64,000 nt of DNA, from positions 1 to 64,000 of the forward strand of contig DATCMB010000022.1 in assembly GCA_036563615.1 (NCBI GenBank), written 5' to 3'. Position numbers and translations under genes: made by a program. Positions 1 through 8,378 of this stretch are shown piece after piece (the stretch's first letter is position 1; every line of letters begins with the position of its first letter). Under the pieces are notes generated by a model. That model did no database searches. It was given only the letters and a program-made list of their open reading frames with translations, and was not told the DNA's origin. This DNA comes from Candidatus Binatia bacterium (GTDB lineage: Bacteria > Desulfobacterota > Binatia > UBA12015).

Positions 1-138
1 GATGGGCACGGTGTGGGACTTGCGATCGTACGGCGGATTGTCGAACGATACGGCGGCGTGATCAATGTCCGTAGTGCGAGGGGGGAGGGAACCGTGTTCG
101 AGGTAACGCTTCCGCGCGAGGACGGTGCGGTCGCATGA
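1..138 (+). CDS. Sensor histidine kinase, C-terminal end (partial)
   Basis: Only the last 45 codons lie in the window. They read through a G2-type glycine motif (GHGVGLAIV), an IVERYGG segment and a final beta strand (GTVFEVTLP), which is the end of a HATPase_c domain of a histidine kinase. The stop codon overlaps the next start in an ATGA arrangement (135-138), so the two signalling genes are probably translationally coupled. Its sensor and dimerisation domains lie outside the window, so its stimulus cannot be inferred. Confidence 0.75.
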   Translation, partial: DGHGVGLAIVRRIVERYGGVINVRSARGEGTVFEVTLPREDGAVA

Positions 139-1253
139 CGAGCGAGAGGGGCGAGACCCTCCAGATGCTGGTTGTTGAGGACAACCTGCGTCATGCCGAG
201 TTGATCCGAGATGAGCTCGAGATCGAGCTGCCCGCGGTAAGCGTGAGTATCGCGCAAGGCGTGGCAGAGGCGCGGCAGGCTCTCGCCGGACAGCAGTTTG
301 ATCTGATCATTCTCGATTTTCGGCTGCCCGACGGAGATGGTCTCGAGGTACTTCGTGAGCTCAAAGCTCAGGGACGCAGTGAGCCTGTGGTCTTCGTCAC
401 GACGAGCTCGTCGGCCTCCATCGCCGTGGAGGCGATGAAGATTGGTGCCGAGGATTACATCGTTAAGGAAGAGGGTTACGTCTCGGTCTTGCCGTTCGTC
501 GCTCGTGAGGTGGTCGAGCGAGCGCGGTTGCGCGCGGAGCGAGCAGAGCTCGAATCTCGGCTGCGGCAGGCGGAGAGGCTCGCATCGCTCAATACCCTGA
601 TGGCGGGAATTGCCCACAACTTGAACAATCCCCTCACGACGGTGCGCACGTTTCTGGAGCTTTTACCGCAGCGATACGAGAGTGACGCGGAGTTTCGGAC
701 GAGCTACTACAAGCTCGTCCTGGAAGAAATGGAACGTATTCGCGTCCTTATCGGCAGCATGATGCAGGCCGTGGCGGTACCGAAAGAGCAGGCGGATGCT
801 GCACCGTGGAGCGTGGCGGATCTGCTGCGTGAGCTCGAGGCGTACGCAAGTGCTGGACTGCGAGAGAAGTACCTGCGTCTGGATGCCCGTTGCGAGGGAG
901 AACTCCCCCCCCTGAATGCGGCACGGGAGTCGCTCAAGCAGGCGCTTATCGTTCTGGTCGACAATGCGATCGCGTTCTCGCCGGAGGGAGGATTGATCTC
1001 CGTCGTGTGTCGCCCTATCGGACAACCGGGCGGGCGAGCCGGCGTCGTGTTCGAGGTGAGCGATGAAGGACCGGGCGTCCCGATGGAGGACCGGGCAAAG
1101 ATCTTCGCCCCCTTTTTCTCCACCCGGAGCGGGGGCATTGGCATCGGGCTCTTCGTTGCACAGAGCGTCGCGCGGGCGCATGGTGGCTCGCTAGAAGTTG
1201 GGGAGCGCGAACCGAACGGCGCGGTCTTCGTCCTCTCTCTCCCCCTCACCTGA
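135..1253 (+). CDS. Response regulator-histidine kinase hybrid
   Basis: Cytoplasmic signalling protein of 372 aa with a receiver domain in front of a kinase. The receiver (about residues 10-130) has phospho-acceptor Asp61 in LDFRLPDGDG, the switch Thr90 and a conserved-position Lys111. A short helical linker (130-150) leads to the dimerisation helix with His161 in GIAHNLNNPL, then an ATPase domain with N-box Asn277, a DEGPG motif (310-314) and GIGIGLF. The residue after the phospho-His is Asn, not the usual acidic residue. There is no sensor domain or membrane segment, so input is probably phosphotransfer from the overlapping upstream kinase. No DNA-binding output domain is present. Confidence 0.85.
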   Translation: MTSERGETLQMLVVEDNLRHAELIRDELEIELPAVSVSIAQGVAEARQALAGQQFDLIILDFRLPDGDGLEVLRELKAQGRSEPVVFVTTSSSASIAVEAMKIGAEDYIVKEEGYVSVLPFVAREVVERARLRAERAELESRLRQAERLASLNTLMAGIAHNLNNPLTTVRTFLELLPQRYESDAEFRTSYYKLVLEEMERIRVLIGSMMQAVAVPKEQADAAPWSVADLLRELEAYASAGLREKYLRLDARCEGELPPLNAARESLKQALIVLVDNAIAFSPEGGLISVVCRPIGQPGGRAGVVFEVSDEGPGVPMEDRAKIFAPFFSTRSGGIGIGLFVAQSVARAHGGSLEVGEREPNGAVFVLSLPLT

Positions 1254-1274
1254 GACCGGGCACCTCACCGCCAC

Positions 1275-1769
1275 TCAGTACTCGCACGTCACCAGCGCCT
1301 GATCCTGATCGACGAGCTCTCCCGCCTTGACGTGCACCTCGGCGACGGTCCCCTTGGCCGGCGCGACGACCGGCGTCTCCATCTTCATCGCCTCGATGAC
1401 GACCAGGACGTCGCCGGCCTCCACCGACGCGCCGGCCTCCACACGAACGTCGAGCACCTTGCCGGGGACCGGCGCGCGGAGCACGGGCTCGTGCTGCTCG
1501 ACGCCGTGTCCCGTCTGCGCCATCGCCGCCGACTGTCGCGCGAAGGCCGTCTCGCGGCCGTCGATCACGACGCGCACCTCGCGCGGCGTCGCAAGCGCAT
1601 GCGCCTGAATCATGGCGCCATCAAGCTTAAAAACCAACCGCGAGCCTTCGTGCTCGACGACCTCCACCGATCGGACCTCGTCACCGAGCGCGATCGTGAA
1701 GCGTCCGGCCTCGCGCCGTACCTCGACGCCGAGCACCGTGCCGTCGCGACGTTTGAGATCGATCTTCAT
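1275..1769 (-). CDS. Biotin carboxyl carrier subunit of acyl-CoA carboxylase
   Basis: 164 aa. Residues 1-80 look like the beta-rich segment that links biotin carboxylase to the carrier in MccA/PccA-type alpha subunits. Residues 95-164 are a biotinyl domain with EAMKM at 126-130, so Lys129 is the predicted biotinylation site. The start is set by a TCAT overlap (1766-1769) with the biotin carboxylase stop, indicating coupled translation. The two products together (about 671 aa) equal one ordinary fused alpha subunit, so this is either a natural split or an old frameshift turned into two genes. It would carry carboxybiotin between the biotin carboxylase and the carboxyltransferase encoded upstream. 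Confidence 0.88.
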   Translation of the reverse strand: MKIDLKRRDGTVLGVEVRREAGRFTIALGDEVRSVEVVEHEGSRLVFKLDGAMIQAHALATPREVRVVIDGRETAFARQSAAMAQTGHGVEQHEPVLRAPVPGKVLDVRVEAGASVEAGDVLVVIEAMKMETPVVAPAKGTVAEVHVKAGELVDQDQALVTCEY

Positions 1770-3289
1770 CCGCCCGCCTCGCCGAGACGCCACGACGTGA
1801 GCGCGTCCCAGGGCGTAGACGGGCGCCCGTTCGACGAGCTCCCGACGTCGCCGACGGCCACCGATCTCCCTCCATCGCGCGACGTCGCGATCGCCAGCGC
1901 CGCCGCGATCACGTCCGGCCTGAGCGACGTGCCGCTCGCACCCGCAGGCGCCCAGTCGGCGAAGCGGCGCCCGACGAGCTGCGTGTCGACCTCGCCCGCC
2001 GCGACCGCCGGGTCCTCGAGCAGCGCGGTCAGGAACTCGGCGTTCGTCGTCACGCCGAGCACGACGAGCTCGCGCAGCGCGCCGATCAGGCGCCGGAGCG
2101 CGGCCGGACGATCCGACGCGTGCGCGATCACCTTGGCGACCATCGGATCGTACTCGGGCGGGACCGCGCCGCCGCTCGCGATGCCGGCGTCGCAGCGGAT
2201 GCCGGGACCCGTGGGCGCGACGAACGCCGCGATCGTGCCCGGCGAGGGAGCGAAGCCGCGCGAGGGATCCTCCGCGCACACGCGCGCTTCGATCGCGTGG
2301 CCACGCACGGCGATGTCCTCCTGCCGGAAGGGCAGGGGCTCGCCCGCCGCGACCGCGATCTGGAGCTGCACGAGATCGACGCCGCACACCATCTCGGTCA
2401 CCGGATGTTCGACCTGCAGGCGCGTGTTCATCTCGAGGAAGTACCAGCGGTCGCCATCAACCAAAAATTCGACGCTGCCCGCGCCCTCGTAGCTGGTCGC
2501 GCGCGCCGCACGGACGGCGGCGTCGAGCAACCCGGCCCGCACCTTGGGATCGAGGTTCGGCGCCGGCGCTTCCTCGACGATCTTCTGGAAGCGTCGCTGC
2601 AGCGAGCACTCGCGCTCGTAGACGTGCACGACGTTGCCGTGCGCGTCGCCGAGCACCTGCACCTCGACGTGTCGTGCGGGCGAGACGATCCGCTCGACGT
2701 AGACCCGTGGGTCGCCGAACGCGGCCTGGGCCTCGCGCGACGCCGCCTCGAGCGCTTCGGGAAGCTGCGCGGGATCGTCGACGCGCCGCATGCCGCGACC
2801 GCCGCCGCCGCCCGCGGCCTTCACCAGCAGCGGGAAGCCGACCCGTGACGCGACGTCGACGAGCGTCGCGGGATCGGCGTCGGGATCGCTGCCCGGTACG
2901 ATCGGGATGCCGAGCGCGGCCATCGTCTTGCGCGCGCCGAGCTTGTCGCCCATCGCCGCGATGGCCTCGGGCGAGGGACCGACGAAGCGCAAGCCGGCCT
3001 TCTGCACGGCGCGCGCGAAGTCCGCGTTCTCGGCGAGAAAGCCGTAGCCGGGGTGGATCGCCTCGGCGCCGGTGTCGCGCGCGGCGCGCAGGATGCGCTC
3101 CACGTCGAGGTAGCTCTCGCGCGGCGCCGCGGGGCCGATCGGCACCGCGACGTCCGCGAGCGCGACGTGCGGCGCGCCGCGGTCGGCGTCGGAGTACACG
3201 GCGACGCTGCGGATGCCGAGGTCGCGGCACGCGCGGATCACCCGCACCGCGATCTCACCACGGTTGGCGACGAGCAGGGTGCGGAACAT
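1766..3289 (-). CDS. Biotin carboxylase subunit of acyl-CoA carboxylase
   Basis: 507 aa. Catalyses ATP- and bicarbonate-dependent carboxylation of the biotin on the carrier protein. The sequence starts with the typical LLVANRGEIAVRVIRAC, followed by HPGYGFLAEN, the glycine-rich ATP-grasp loop KAAGGGGGRGMR and EMNTRLQVEHPVTE. The C-terminal tail (about 450-507) runs past the AccC-type end and finishes with a PWDALTSWRL segment, which resembles the region before the carrier in methylcrotonyl-CoA carboxylase alpha subunits. It lies 6 bp after the carboxyltransferase gene and overlaps the carrier gene. Substrate class is inferred from the partner subunit. Confidence 0.9.
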   Translation of the reverse strand: MFRTLLVANRGEIAVRVIRACRDLGIRSVAVYSDADRGAPHVALADVAVPIGPAAPRESYLDVERILRAARDTGAEAIHPGYGFLAENADFARAVQKAGLRFVGPSPEAIAAMGDKLGARKTMAALGIPIVPGSDPDADPATLVDVASRVGFPLLVKAAGGGGGRGMRRVDDPAQLPEALEAASREAQAAFGDPRVYVERIVSPARHVEVQVLGDAHGNVVHVYERECSLQRRFQKIVEEAPAPNLDPKVRAGLLDAAVRAARATSYEGAGSVEFLVDGDRWYFLEMNTRLQVEHPVTEMVCGVDLVQLQIAVAAGEPLPFRQEDIAVRGHAIEARVCAEDPSRGFAPSPGTIAAFVAPTGPGIRCDAGIASGGAVPPEYDPMVAKVIAHASDRPAALRRLIGALRELVVLGVTTNAEFLTALLEDPAVAAGEVDTQLVGRRFADWAPAGASGTSLRPDVIAAALAIATSRDGGRSVAVGDVGSSSNGRPSTPWDALTSWRLGEAGG

Positions 3290-3295
3290 CGCGGG

Positions 3296-4903
3296 CTACA
3301 TCCGGAAGACGCCGACGCGCGTGCGCTCGATGGGCGCATTTGCGGTCGCTGCGAGCGCGAGACCGAGGGCCGCGCGCGACTCGGCCGGATCGAGGATGCC
3401 GTCGTCCCACAGGCGCGCGCTCGAGTAGTACGGGCTGCCCTCGCGCTCGAACTGCTCGCGAATCGGGGCCTTGAACGCGTTCGCCTCCTCGGACTCCTCC
3501 TCGGGGTCGCCGCCGCGCGCCTGCTGACGGACCGTCCACAGGGTGCTCGCTGCCTGCTCGCCGCCCATCACCGAGATGCGCGAGTTCGGCCACATGAAGA
3601 GGAAGCGCGGCTGGTAGGCGCGGCCGCACATCGCGTAGTTGCCGGCGCCGTGCGAGGCGCCGATCACCAGCGTGATCTTCGGTACCGCGGCGGTCGCGAC
3701 CGCGTGCACCATCTTCGCTCCGTCCTTCGCGATGCCTCCGTGCTCGTACTGCCGACCGACCATGAAGCCGGTGATGTTCTGCAGGAACACGAGCGGGATC
3801 CCGCGCGCCGTGCAGAGCTCGATGAAGTGCGTCGCCTTGAGCGCCGACTCGGAGAACAGCACGCCGTTGTTGGCCAGCACGCCGACGGTGTAGCCGAAAA
3901 GCCGCGCGAACCCGGTCACGAGCGTCGGCCCGAAGCGCGGCTTGAACTCGGCGAACAGCGAGCCGTCGAAGAGACGCGCGATGACCTCGTGCACGTCGTA
4001 CGGTTGCCGCGTGTCGCGCGGCAGGATGCCGTAGAGCTCCTGCGGGTCGTAGGCAGGCTCCTCGGGTGGCGCGCTCGGAACGAGCGACGGCGTCGTGAGC
4101 GCGCCGAGGTTCTCGAAGATGCTGCGCGTGATCGCGAGCGCGTGCGCGTCGTTGCTCGCGAGGTGATCGGCGACGCCCGAGATGCGCGTGTGCACGTCGC
4201 CGCCGCCGAGCTCCTCCGCGGTGACCACCTCGCCGGTCGCGGCCTTCACGAGCGGCGGTCCGCCGAGGAAGATCGTGCCCTGCTTGGCGACGATCACCGC
4301 CTCGTCCGACATCGCCGGCACGTACGCGCCGCCCGCGGTGCACGACCCCATGACCACCGCGACCTGCGGGATGCCGGCCGCGGACATGCGCGCCTGGTTG
4401 TAGAAGATCCGGCCGAAGTGGTCGCGGTCGGGGAAGACGTCCGCCTGCAGCGGCAGGAACGCGCCGCCCGAATCGACCAGGTAGACGCAGGGCAGGCGGT
4501 TCTCGAACGCGATCTCCTGCGCGCGAAGATGTTTCTTGACGGTCATCGGGAAGTACGTGCCGCCCTTCACGGTCGCGTCGTTGGCGACGATCATCGCCTC
4601 GCGACCGTGGATGCGGCCGATCCCCGTCACCAGACCGGCGGCGGGCGCGTCGCCGCCGTACATGCCGTACGCGGCGAAAGCGCCGAGCTCGAGGAAGGGG
4701 CTGCCGGGGTCGAGGAGCGCGTCGATGCGGTCGCGCACCAGCAGCTTGCCGCGCGCCATGTGACGCTCGCGCGCCTCGGGCGGACCGCCGCGCCGGACCT
4801 CGCTCAGACGCTCGCGGAGCTCGTCGGCGAGCGCCCGGTGGTGCGCGGCATTCTCTCGGAACTCCGGGCTCGACGTCCGGATCTTGCTGGTCAGACGTTC
4901 CAC
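3296..4903 (-). CDS. Acyl-CoA carboxylase carboxyltransferase, methylcrotonyl-CoA type
   Basis: 535 aa, GTG start. Transfers CO2 from carboxybiotin to an acyl-CoA. The protein carries the crotonase-like carboxyltransferase fold twice. Landmarks are [47 protein letters not shown] and [14 protein letters not shown] in the N half, and QNITGFMVG and [16 protein letters not shown] in the C half. Length and these motifs match the methylcrotonyl-CoA (or geranyl-CoA) carboxylase beta group better than PccB. A role in leucine/isovalerate catabolism is therefore the first guess, with propionyl-CoA carboxylase as the alternative given the ethylmalonyl-CoA genes nearby. Same operon as the two biotin subunits. 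Confidence 0.88.
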   Translation of the reverse strand: MERLTSKIRTSSPEFRENAAHHRALADELRERLSEVRRGGPPEARERHMARGKLLVRDRIDALLDPGSPFLELGAFAAYGMYGGDAPAAGLVTGIGRIHGREAMIVANDATVKGGTYFPMTVKKHLRAQEIAFENRLPCVYLVDSGGAFLPLQADVFPDRDHFGRIFYNQARMSAAGIPQVAVVMGSCTAGGAYVPAMSDEAVIVAKQGTIFLGGPPLVKAATGEVVTAEELGGGDVHTRISGVADHLASNDAHALAITRSIFENLGALTTPSLVPSAPPEEPAYDPQELYGILPRDTRQPYDVHEVIARLFDGSLFAEFKPRFGPTLVTGFARLFGYTVGVLANNGVLFSESALKATHFIELCTARGIPLVFLQNITGFMVGRQYEHGGIAKDGAKMVHAVATAAVPKITLVIGASHGAGNYAMCGRAYQPRFLFMWPNSRISVMGGEQAASTLWTVRQQARGGDPEEESEEANAFKAPIREQFEREGSPYYSSARLWDDGILDPAESRAALGLALAATANAPIERTRVGVFRM

Positions 4904-4916
4904 GCGTGCAGAAAGC

Positions 4917-5909
4917 TCAGAAGAAGATGCTGCGACGGGTGCGCAGGCCGCACTCGATCATGGCGCGCATCTCGTCGCGCACCTCCTGGACCTTGGCCTC
5001 GATCACCGCGTCCTCGTCGTGCGGGTTGCCGGAGAAGTGCATCGGCGCGCCGATGTAAATGTGATACTTGACGGGAAGCGGAAGCAGCCCGAGCGGACCG
5101 AGCCACGGGAAGGTGAGCGTGATCGGGAAGGCCGGCGCGCCGATCAGCCGTCCCAGCGGCTCGACGTTCGCGATGGCCGGCGCCTGCTCCTCGGAGCCGA
5201 TGACGACCGCAGGCACGATCGGACAATCGGCCTCGAGCGCGAGCCGCATGAAGCCGAGGCCGAAGCGCTGCAGACGGTAGCGCTGCGTGTAGGGCTTGTT
5301 CAGGCCACGGACGCCTTCCGGGAACGCGATCACCGCCTCCTCGCGGCGCAGCAGGTCGATGCAGTTCTTCGGCGTGCCGACGACGGAGCCGATGCGGTGG
5401 CCGATCGTGCTGATGAACGGCAGCGTCGGCATCCAGTACTCGGCCATGCCGCGGAGCACGCGCGGCGGCTCGGCCTCGAGGATCGACGCGGTCATCAGCA
5501 TCGCCGCGTCGAGCGGCAGCTGTCCCGCGTGGTTCGCGATCAGCAGCATCCGCCCCGACGGGAAGTTCTCGATGCCCTCGGTCTCGACCCGGAAGTAGTA
5601 GCGGTAGAGCAGGGCGGTGAGCGTCGTGGCGTAGCGCAGCGTGCGCAGGCTCATGCCCCATGGGTCGTAGCCGTACTCGTTGAGCTGGCTCGGGATCCGC
5701 GCGAGGCGGGACTCGACCTCGGCCTCGATCTCGCCGACGACGCCCGGAAACACGAGGCGCAGCGACGAGACGACGCCCCGCAAGAGGTCGTCGACCAGGC
5801 CCTCGTCGTGCGTCGGCTCGACCGTGCGCGCACGCTCCTTCGGCGGCGTTACGCGCTTGCGCGCTCTCGCTCGACCCGCAACTGCGCGAAGATGTCGTGC
5901 AGGCTCCAT
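4917..5909 (-). CDS. PlsC-like lysophospholipid/glycerol acyltransferase
   Basis: About 330 aa with a PlsC-type acyltransferase domain in the second half. The motif I variant NHAGQLPLD has His and Asp separated by six residues, as in the subfamily with an NHxGxLPxD pattern. Later blocks [10 protein letters not shown] and [11 protein letters not shown] match motifs III and IV. It probably esterifies a lysophospholipid or related acceptor at the membrane. An Arg-rich N terminus overlaps the end of the upstream epimerase gene. I chose the ATG at 5909; a GTG at 5960 would add 17 residues, and neither has a clear ribosome binding site. Its substrate is not predictable. Confidence 0.8.
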   Translation of the reverse strand: MEPARHLRAVAGRARARKRVTPPKERARTVEPTHDEGLVDDLLRGVVSSLRLVFPGVVGEIEAEVESRLARIPSQLNEYGYDPWGMSLRTLRYATTLTALLYRYYFRVETEGIENFPSGRMLLIANHAGQLPLDAAMLMTASILEAEPPRVLRGMAEYWMPTLPFISTIGHRIGSVVGTPKNCIDLLRREEAVIAFPEGVRGLNKPYTQRYRLQRFGLGFMRLALEADCPIVPAVVIGSEEQAPAIANVEPLGRLIGAPAFPITLTFPWLGPLGLLPLPVKYHIYIGAPMHFSGNPHDEDAVIEAKVQEVRDEMRAMIECGLRTRRSIFF

Positions 5910-6793
5910 TTCGGCTCGAATCCGGTGGCCGCTTTGAAGCGACGATCGCTTACCGTGCACGGATACTTGATGAAATCAATTGCGCCAGGGGGAAACGGAT
6001 AGAGGCCAAAGCGGAACAGCCGCTTCACGAACGGACGCGCGAGCGACTCCGGCAGCGTCAGCGGGACGCCGCCCGTCTCGCGGATCGCGACGTGCAGCGG
6101 AACCGCTCCCGGCCCGGCGACGTTGTACACGCCGCGCAGCTGACGCTCCAGGGTCAGGAGGATCGCGCGCGCGAGGTCCTGCTCGTGGATGAACTGCATC
6201 ATGGGGTCGAAGCCCATGAGCATCGGCACGTAGCGCAGCTTGAGGTACGTCCCGATCGCGCTGTGCACCGAGTCGCCGAGCGTGTTCACCGGCCGCAGGA
6301 TCGTCGTGCGGACCTCGGGGTGCTGCCAGAGGAACGCGGAGCACAGGGCGTCCACCTCGGCGAGGTCGCGCACCTCGGGGTAGTTCCGGCTGACGTTGAG
6401 CGGGCTGTCCTCGTCCATGTAGCTCGGGTTCTCGGCGAGCGCGCCGTAGACATAGGCGCTCGACAGCACCGTGAGCTGGCGCACGCCATAGTGCGCGCAG
6501 TAGTCGAGGAGGCGCTTGGTCCCGAGCACGTTGACCTCGTGCCGCTCCTCGAGGCTCGCGCGGAAGTGGCGCACGAAGGCGAGGTGGATCACCGCGGTCG
6601 GACGCTCGTGGCGGAAGACGTCCTCGAATTTTCGCTTGAGAAGATCGACGACGTAGACCCGGACGGGCGTGCCGTCGGCGAACGCCGTCATCTCGTCGCG
6701 GTCGACACCGCAGACGTCCCACGACCCGGCCGCGAGCCGCGCGACCAGCCGACCCTGCCCGCCGGCGATGCCGGTGATGAGCAGCCTCTCCAT
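5849..6793 (-). CDS. NAD-dependent epimerase/dehydratase family protein (extended SDR)
   Basis: 314 aa, Rossmann fold of the extended SDR type: a TGIAGGQGRL dinucleotide loop at residues 7-16, VVD at the end of a strand (48-50), AVIHLA (67-72) and SSAYVYG (111-117). The expected active-site YxxxK appears as Tyr138 followed four residues later by Arg142, so the catalytic lysine seems replaced and ordinary sugar epimerase chemistry is doubtful. It is the first gene of the minus-strand operon leading into the acyltransferase and carboxylase genes, with its 3' end overlapping the acyltransferase. The substrate is unknown. Confidence 0.8.
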   Translation of the reverse strand: MERLLITGIAGGQGRLVARLAAGSWDVCGVDRDEMTAFADGTPVRVYVVDLLKRKFEDVFRHERPTAVIHLAFVRHFRASLEERHEVNVLGTKRLLDYCAHYGVRQLTVLSSAYVYGALAENPSYMDEDSPLNVSRNYPEVRDLAEVDALCSAFLWQHPEVRTTILRPVNTLGDSVHSAIGTYLKLRYVPMLMGFDPMMQFIHEQDLARAILLTLERQLRGVYNVAGPGAVPLHVAIRETGGVPLTLPESLARPFVKRLFRFGLYPFPPGAIDFIKYPCTVSDRRFKAATGFEPKWSLHDIFAQLRVERERASA

Positions 6794-6868
6794 GCGCGCG
6801 CTTCTATAGCGTGCGACACGTCGCGCGTCGCCAGCGAGCGCGCGCGAGAACGAGAAAGCGCTAAGCGG

Positions 6869-7300
6869 CTACGCGACGGTGCGAACGCGCAGGAAGCTCG
6901 CGGCCTGCACCGGACGCTTGACGGGCGCCTCGGCGATCGGAGCGGACGGAGCCGCCGGCCGCGTCTCTGCGACGGGCGGCACCAGCGCGTGCACCGTGGC
7001 CGACGAGCGCGGCTGCTCGGGCGGCAGCGCGCCGCCGTGCGCCGCGCGGTAGGCGGCGAGCAGCTGCTGCGCGCGCGTGCGCGGATCCGTGGTCAGCTCC
7101 CAGCGGATGCAGCGTGCGCGCAGACGCAGCTTCGGGTTGTCGAGCGCGCGCCGTACGGCGCTGCGCAGCGTCTCGTTCGGATCGCCGCCGATGTAGAGAA
7201 CGCTGCGAACGAGGTTGCCGATCTCGAAGACCGCCATCGCCTCCGGCAGTCGATCGACGGCATCCGGAGTGAGCGGGTGCCACGCGGATCCTATTGCCAT
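6869..7300 (-). CDS. Small protein with a possible GIY-YIG-like fold
   Basis: 143 aa from the ATG at 7300, chosen because a purine-rich GGGGGTGGGG precedes it; the frame extends upstream without such a signal. Residues about 15-80 read AVFEIGNLVRSVLYIG, then ETLRSAV and RWELTTDP, then LLAAYRAAHGGALP. This resembles the minimal GIY-YIG-like proteins of unknown function in which a VYE...VVYIG pair precedes an LRxxL helix. The C-terminal 45 residues are Ala/Pro-rich and probably disordered. It sits 75 bp upstream of the epimerase operon in the same orientation. Fold assignment is inference; nuclease activity is not supported. Confidence 0.6.
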   Translation of the reverse strand: MAIGSAWHPLTPDAVDRLPEAMAVFEIGNLVRSVLYIGGDPNETLRSAVRRALDNPKLRLRARCIRWELTTDPRTRAQQLLAAYRAAHGGALPPEQPRSSATVHALVPPVAETRPAAPSAPIAEAPVKRPVQAASFLRVRTVA

Positions 7301-7435
7301 CCCCACCCCCACATGCGCCACGCCGGGCGGCGCGACGCGAGATCCGTGCCAGCAAAACCTCGAGGGAATATGGTGCTCGGCGGTGTCGCGGAGCGGTACG
7401 ATCACCGCCGAGCGTCAAATCCTTGACGTCGAGCG

Positions 7436-8338
7436 CTACTCCGCGCGCTCGAGCGCCGGGTTCGGCTTCAGCGGCTTCGAGCTGTAGTCGTAGAAGCCGA
7501 GGCCGGTCTTGCGGCCGAGCTGACCGGCGAGGAACAGGCGACGCAGCACCGGCGGCGGCGCGAAGCGCGGCTCGCGGTACTCGTCGTGGAGGTTCGTCGC
7601 CATGTGGTACACGACGTCGAGCCCGATGAAGTCGGCGAGCGCGAACGGCCCCATCGGGTGCCCCGCGCCCTGGCACATCGCGGTGTCGATGTCGGCGATC
7701 GACCCCGTCCCCTGACGCCACGCGTTGATGGCGTCGAGCAGGTAGGGCACGAGCAGCCGGTTGACGATGAAGCCGGTCGAATCCGGCACCAGCACCGGCG
7801 TCTTGCCGAGGTCGGTGACGAACTTCTTCACCGCCGCGACGACCTCCGGCTTGGTGGCGAGCGTCGTCGCGATCTCGACGAGCTTCATCGCCGTCGCCGG
7901 GTTGAAGAAGTGCAGCCCGATGAAGCGGTCCGGACGCTTGGTGCGCACCGCCATCTCGGTGATGCCGAGCGTCGAGGTGTTGCTCGCGAAGATCGTGTCC
8001 GGACGGCAGATGTCCTCGAGCTTCGCGAACGCGTCGTGCTTCGTCGGCAGGTGCTCGACGATCGACTCGATGACCAGGTCGGCGTCCGCCAAGTCCTTCA
8101 GGTTGCCGGTCGTGACGAGGTTGTCGAGCGCGGCCTTCTGCGCCTCGGCCGTCAGGCGGCCCTTCTCGACCTCCTTCCCGAGAGCGGTCTCGATGCGCTT
8201 GCGCACGTCGTCGACCGAACCCGGCGTCATCTTGACGAGGATCGTCTTGAAGCCGGCTCGCGCCGTCACCTGCGCGATGCCGAGCCCCATCTGACCGGCA
8301 CCGAGGATCCCGACGGTGCGGATCGTCTGGTCGCTCAT
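7436..8338 (-). CDS. 3-hydroxybutyryl-CoA dehydrogenase
   Basis: 300 aa. Interconverts acetoacetyl-CoA and 3-hydroxybutyryl-CoA. The N-terminal Rossmann motif GAGQMGLGIAQ is at 13-23, catalytic His143 is in GLHFFNPATAMKLVEI with Glu155, and the C-terminal dimerisation domain contains FIVNRLLVPYL and GHPMGPFALADFIGLDV. At the end of the second beta strand, where NAD-specific members have Asp, this protein has Lys36 (ILVKM), which could favour NADP. GGAGGG precedes the ATG. It follows the lyase gene by 40 bp, so both are probably cotranscribed and serve the acetyl-CoA assimilation route encoded here. Confidence 0.9.
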   Translation of the reverse strand: MSDQTIRTVGILGAGQMGLGIAQVTARAGFKTILVKMTPGSVDDVRKRIETALGKEVEKGRLTAEAQKAALDNLVTTGNLKDLADADLVIESIVEHLPTKHDAFAKLEDICRPDTIFASNTSTLGITEMAVRTKRPDRFIGLHFFNPATAMKLVEIATTLATKPEVVAAVKKFVTDLGKTPVLVPDSTGFIVNRLLVPYLLDAINAWRQGTGSIADIDTAMCQGAGHPMGPFALADFIGLDVVYHMATNLHDEYREPRFAPPPVLRRLFLAGQLGRKTGLGFYDYSSKPLKPNPALERAE

Positions 8339-8378
8339 GTTTCCCTCCGATTCGGTTGGAGCGTGAAGGCGCGCCGGC

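Noticed and set aside
5918..5940. GGCTCGAATCCGG-like T-loop resembling a tRNA
   Set aside because: It lies within the epimerase coding frame (encoding the GFEPK region) and no acceptor or anticodon arm can be paired around it.
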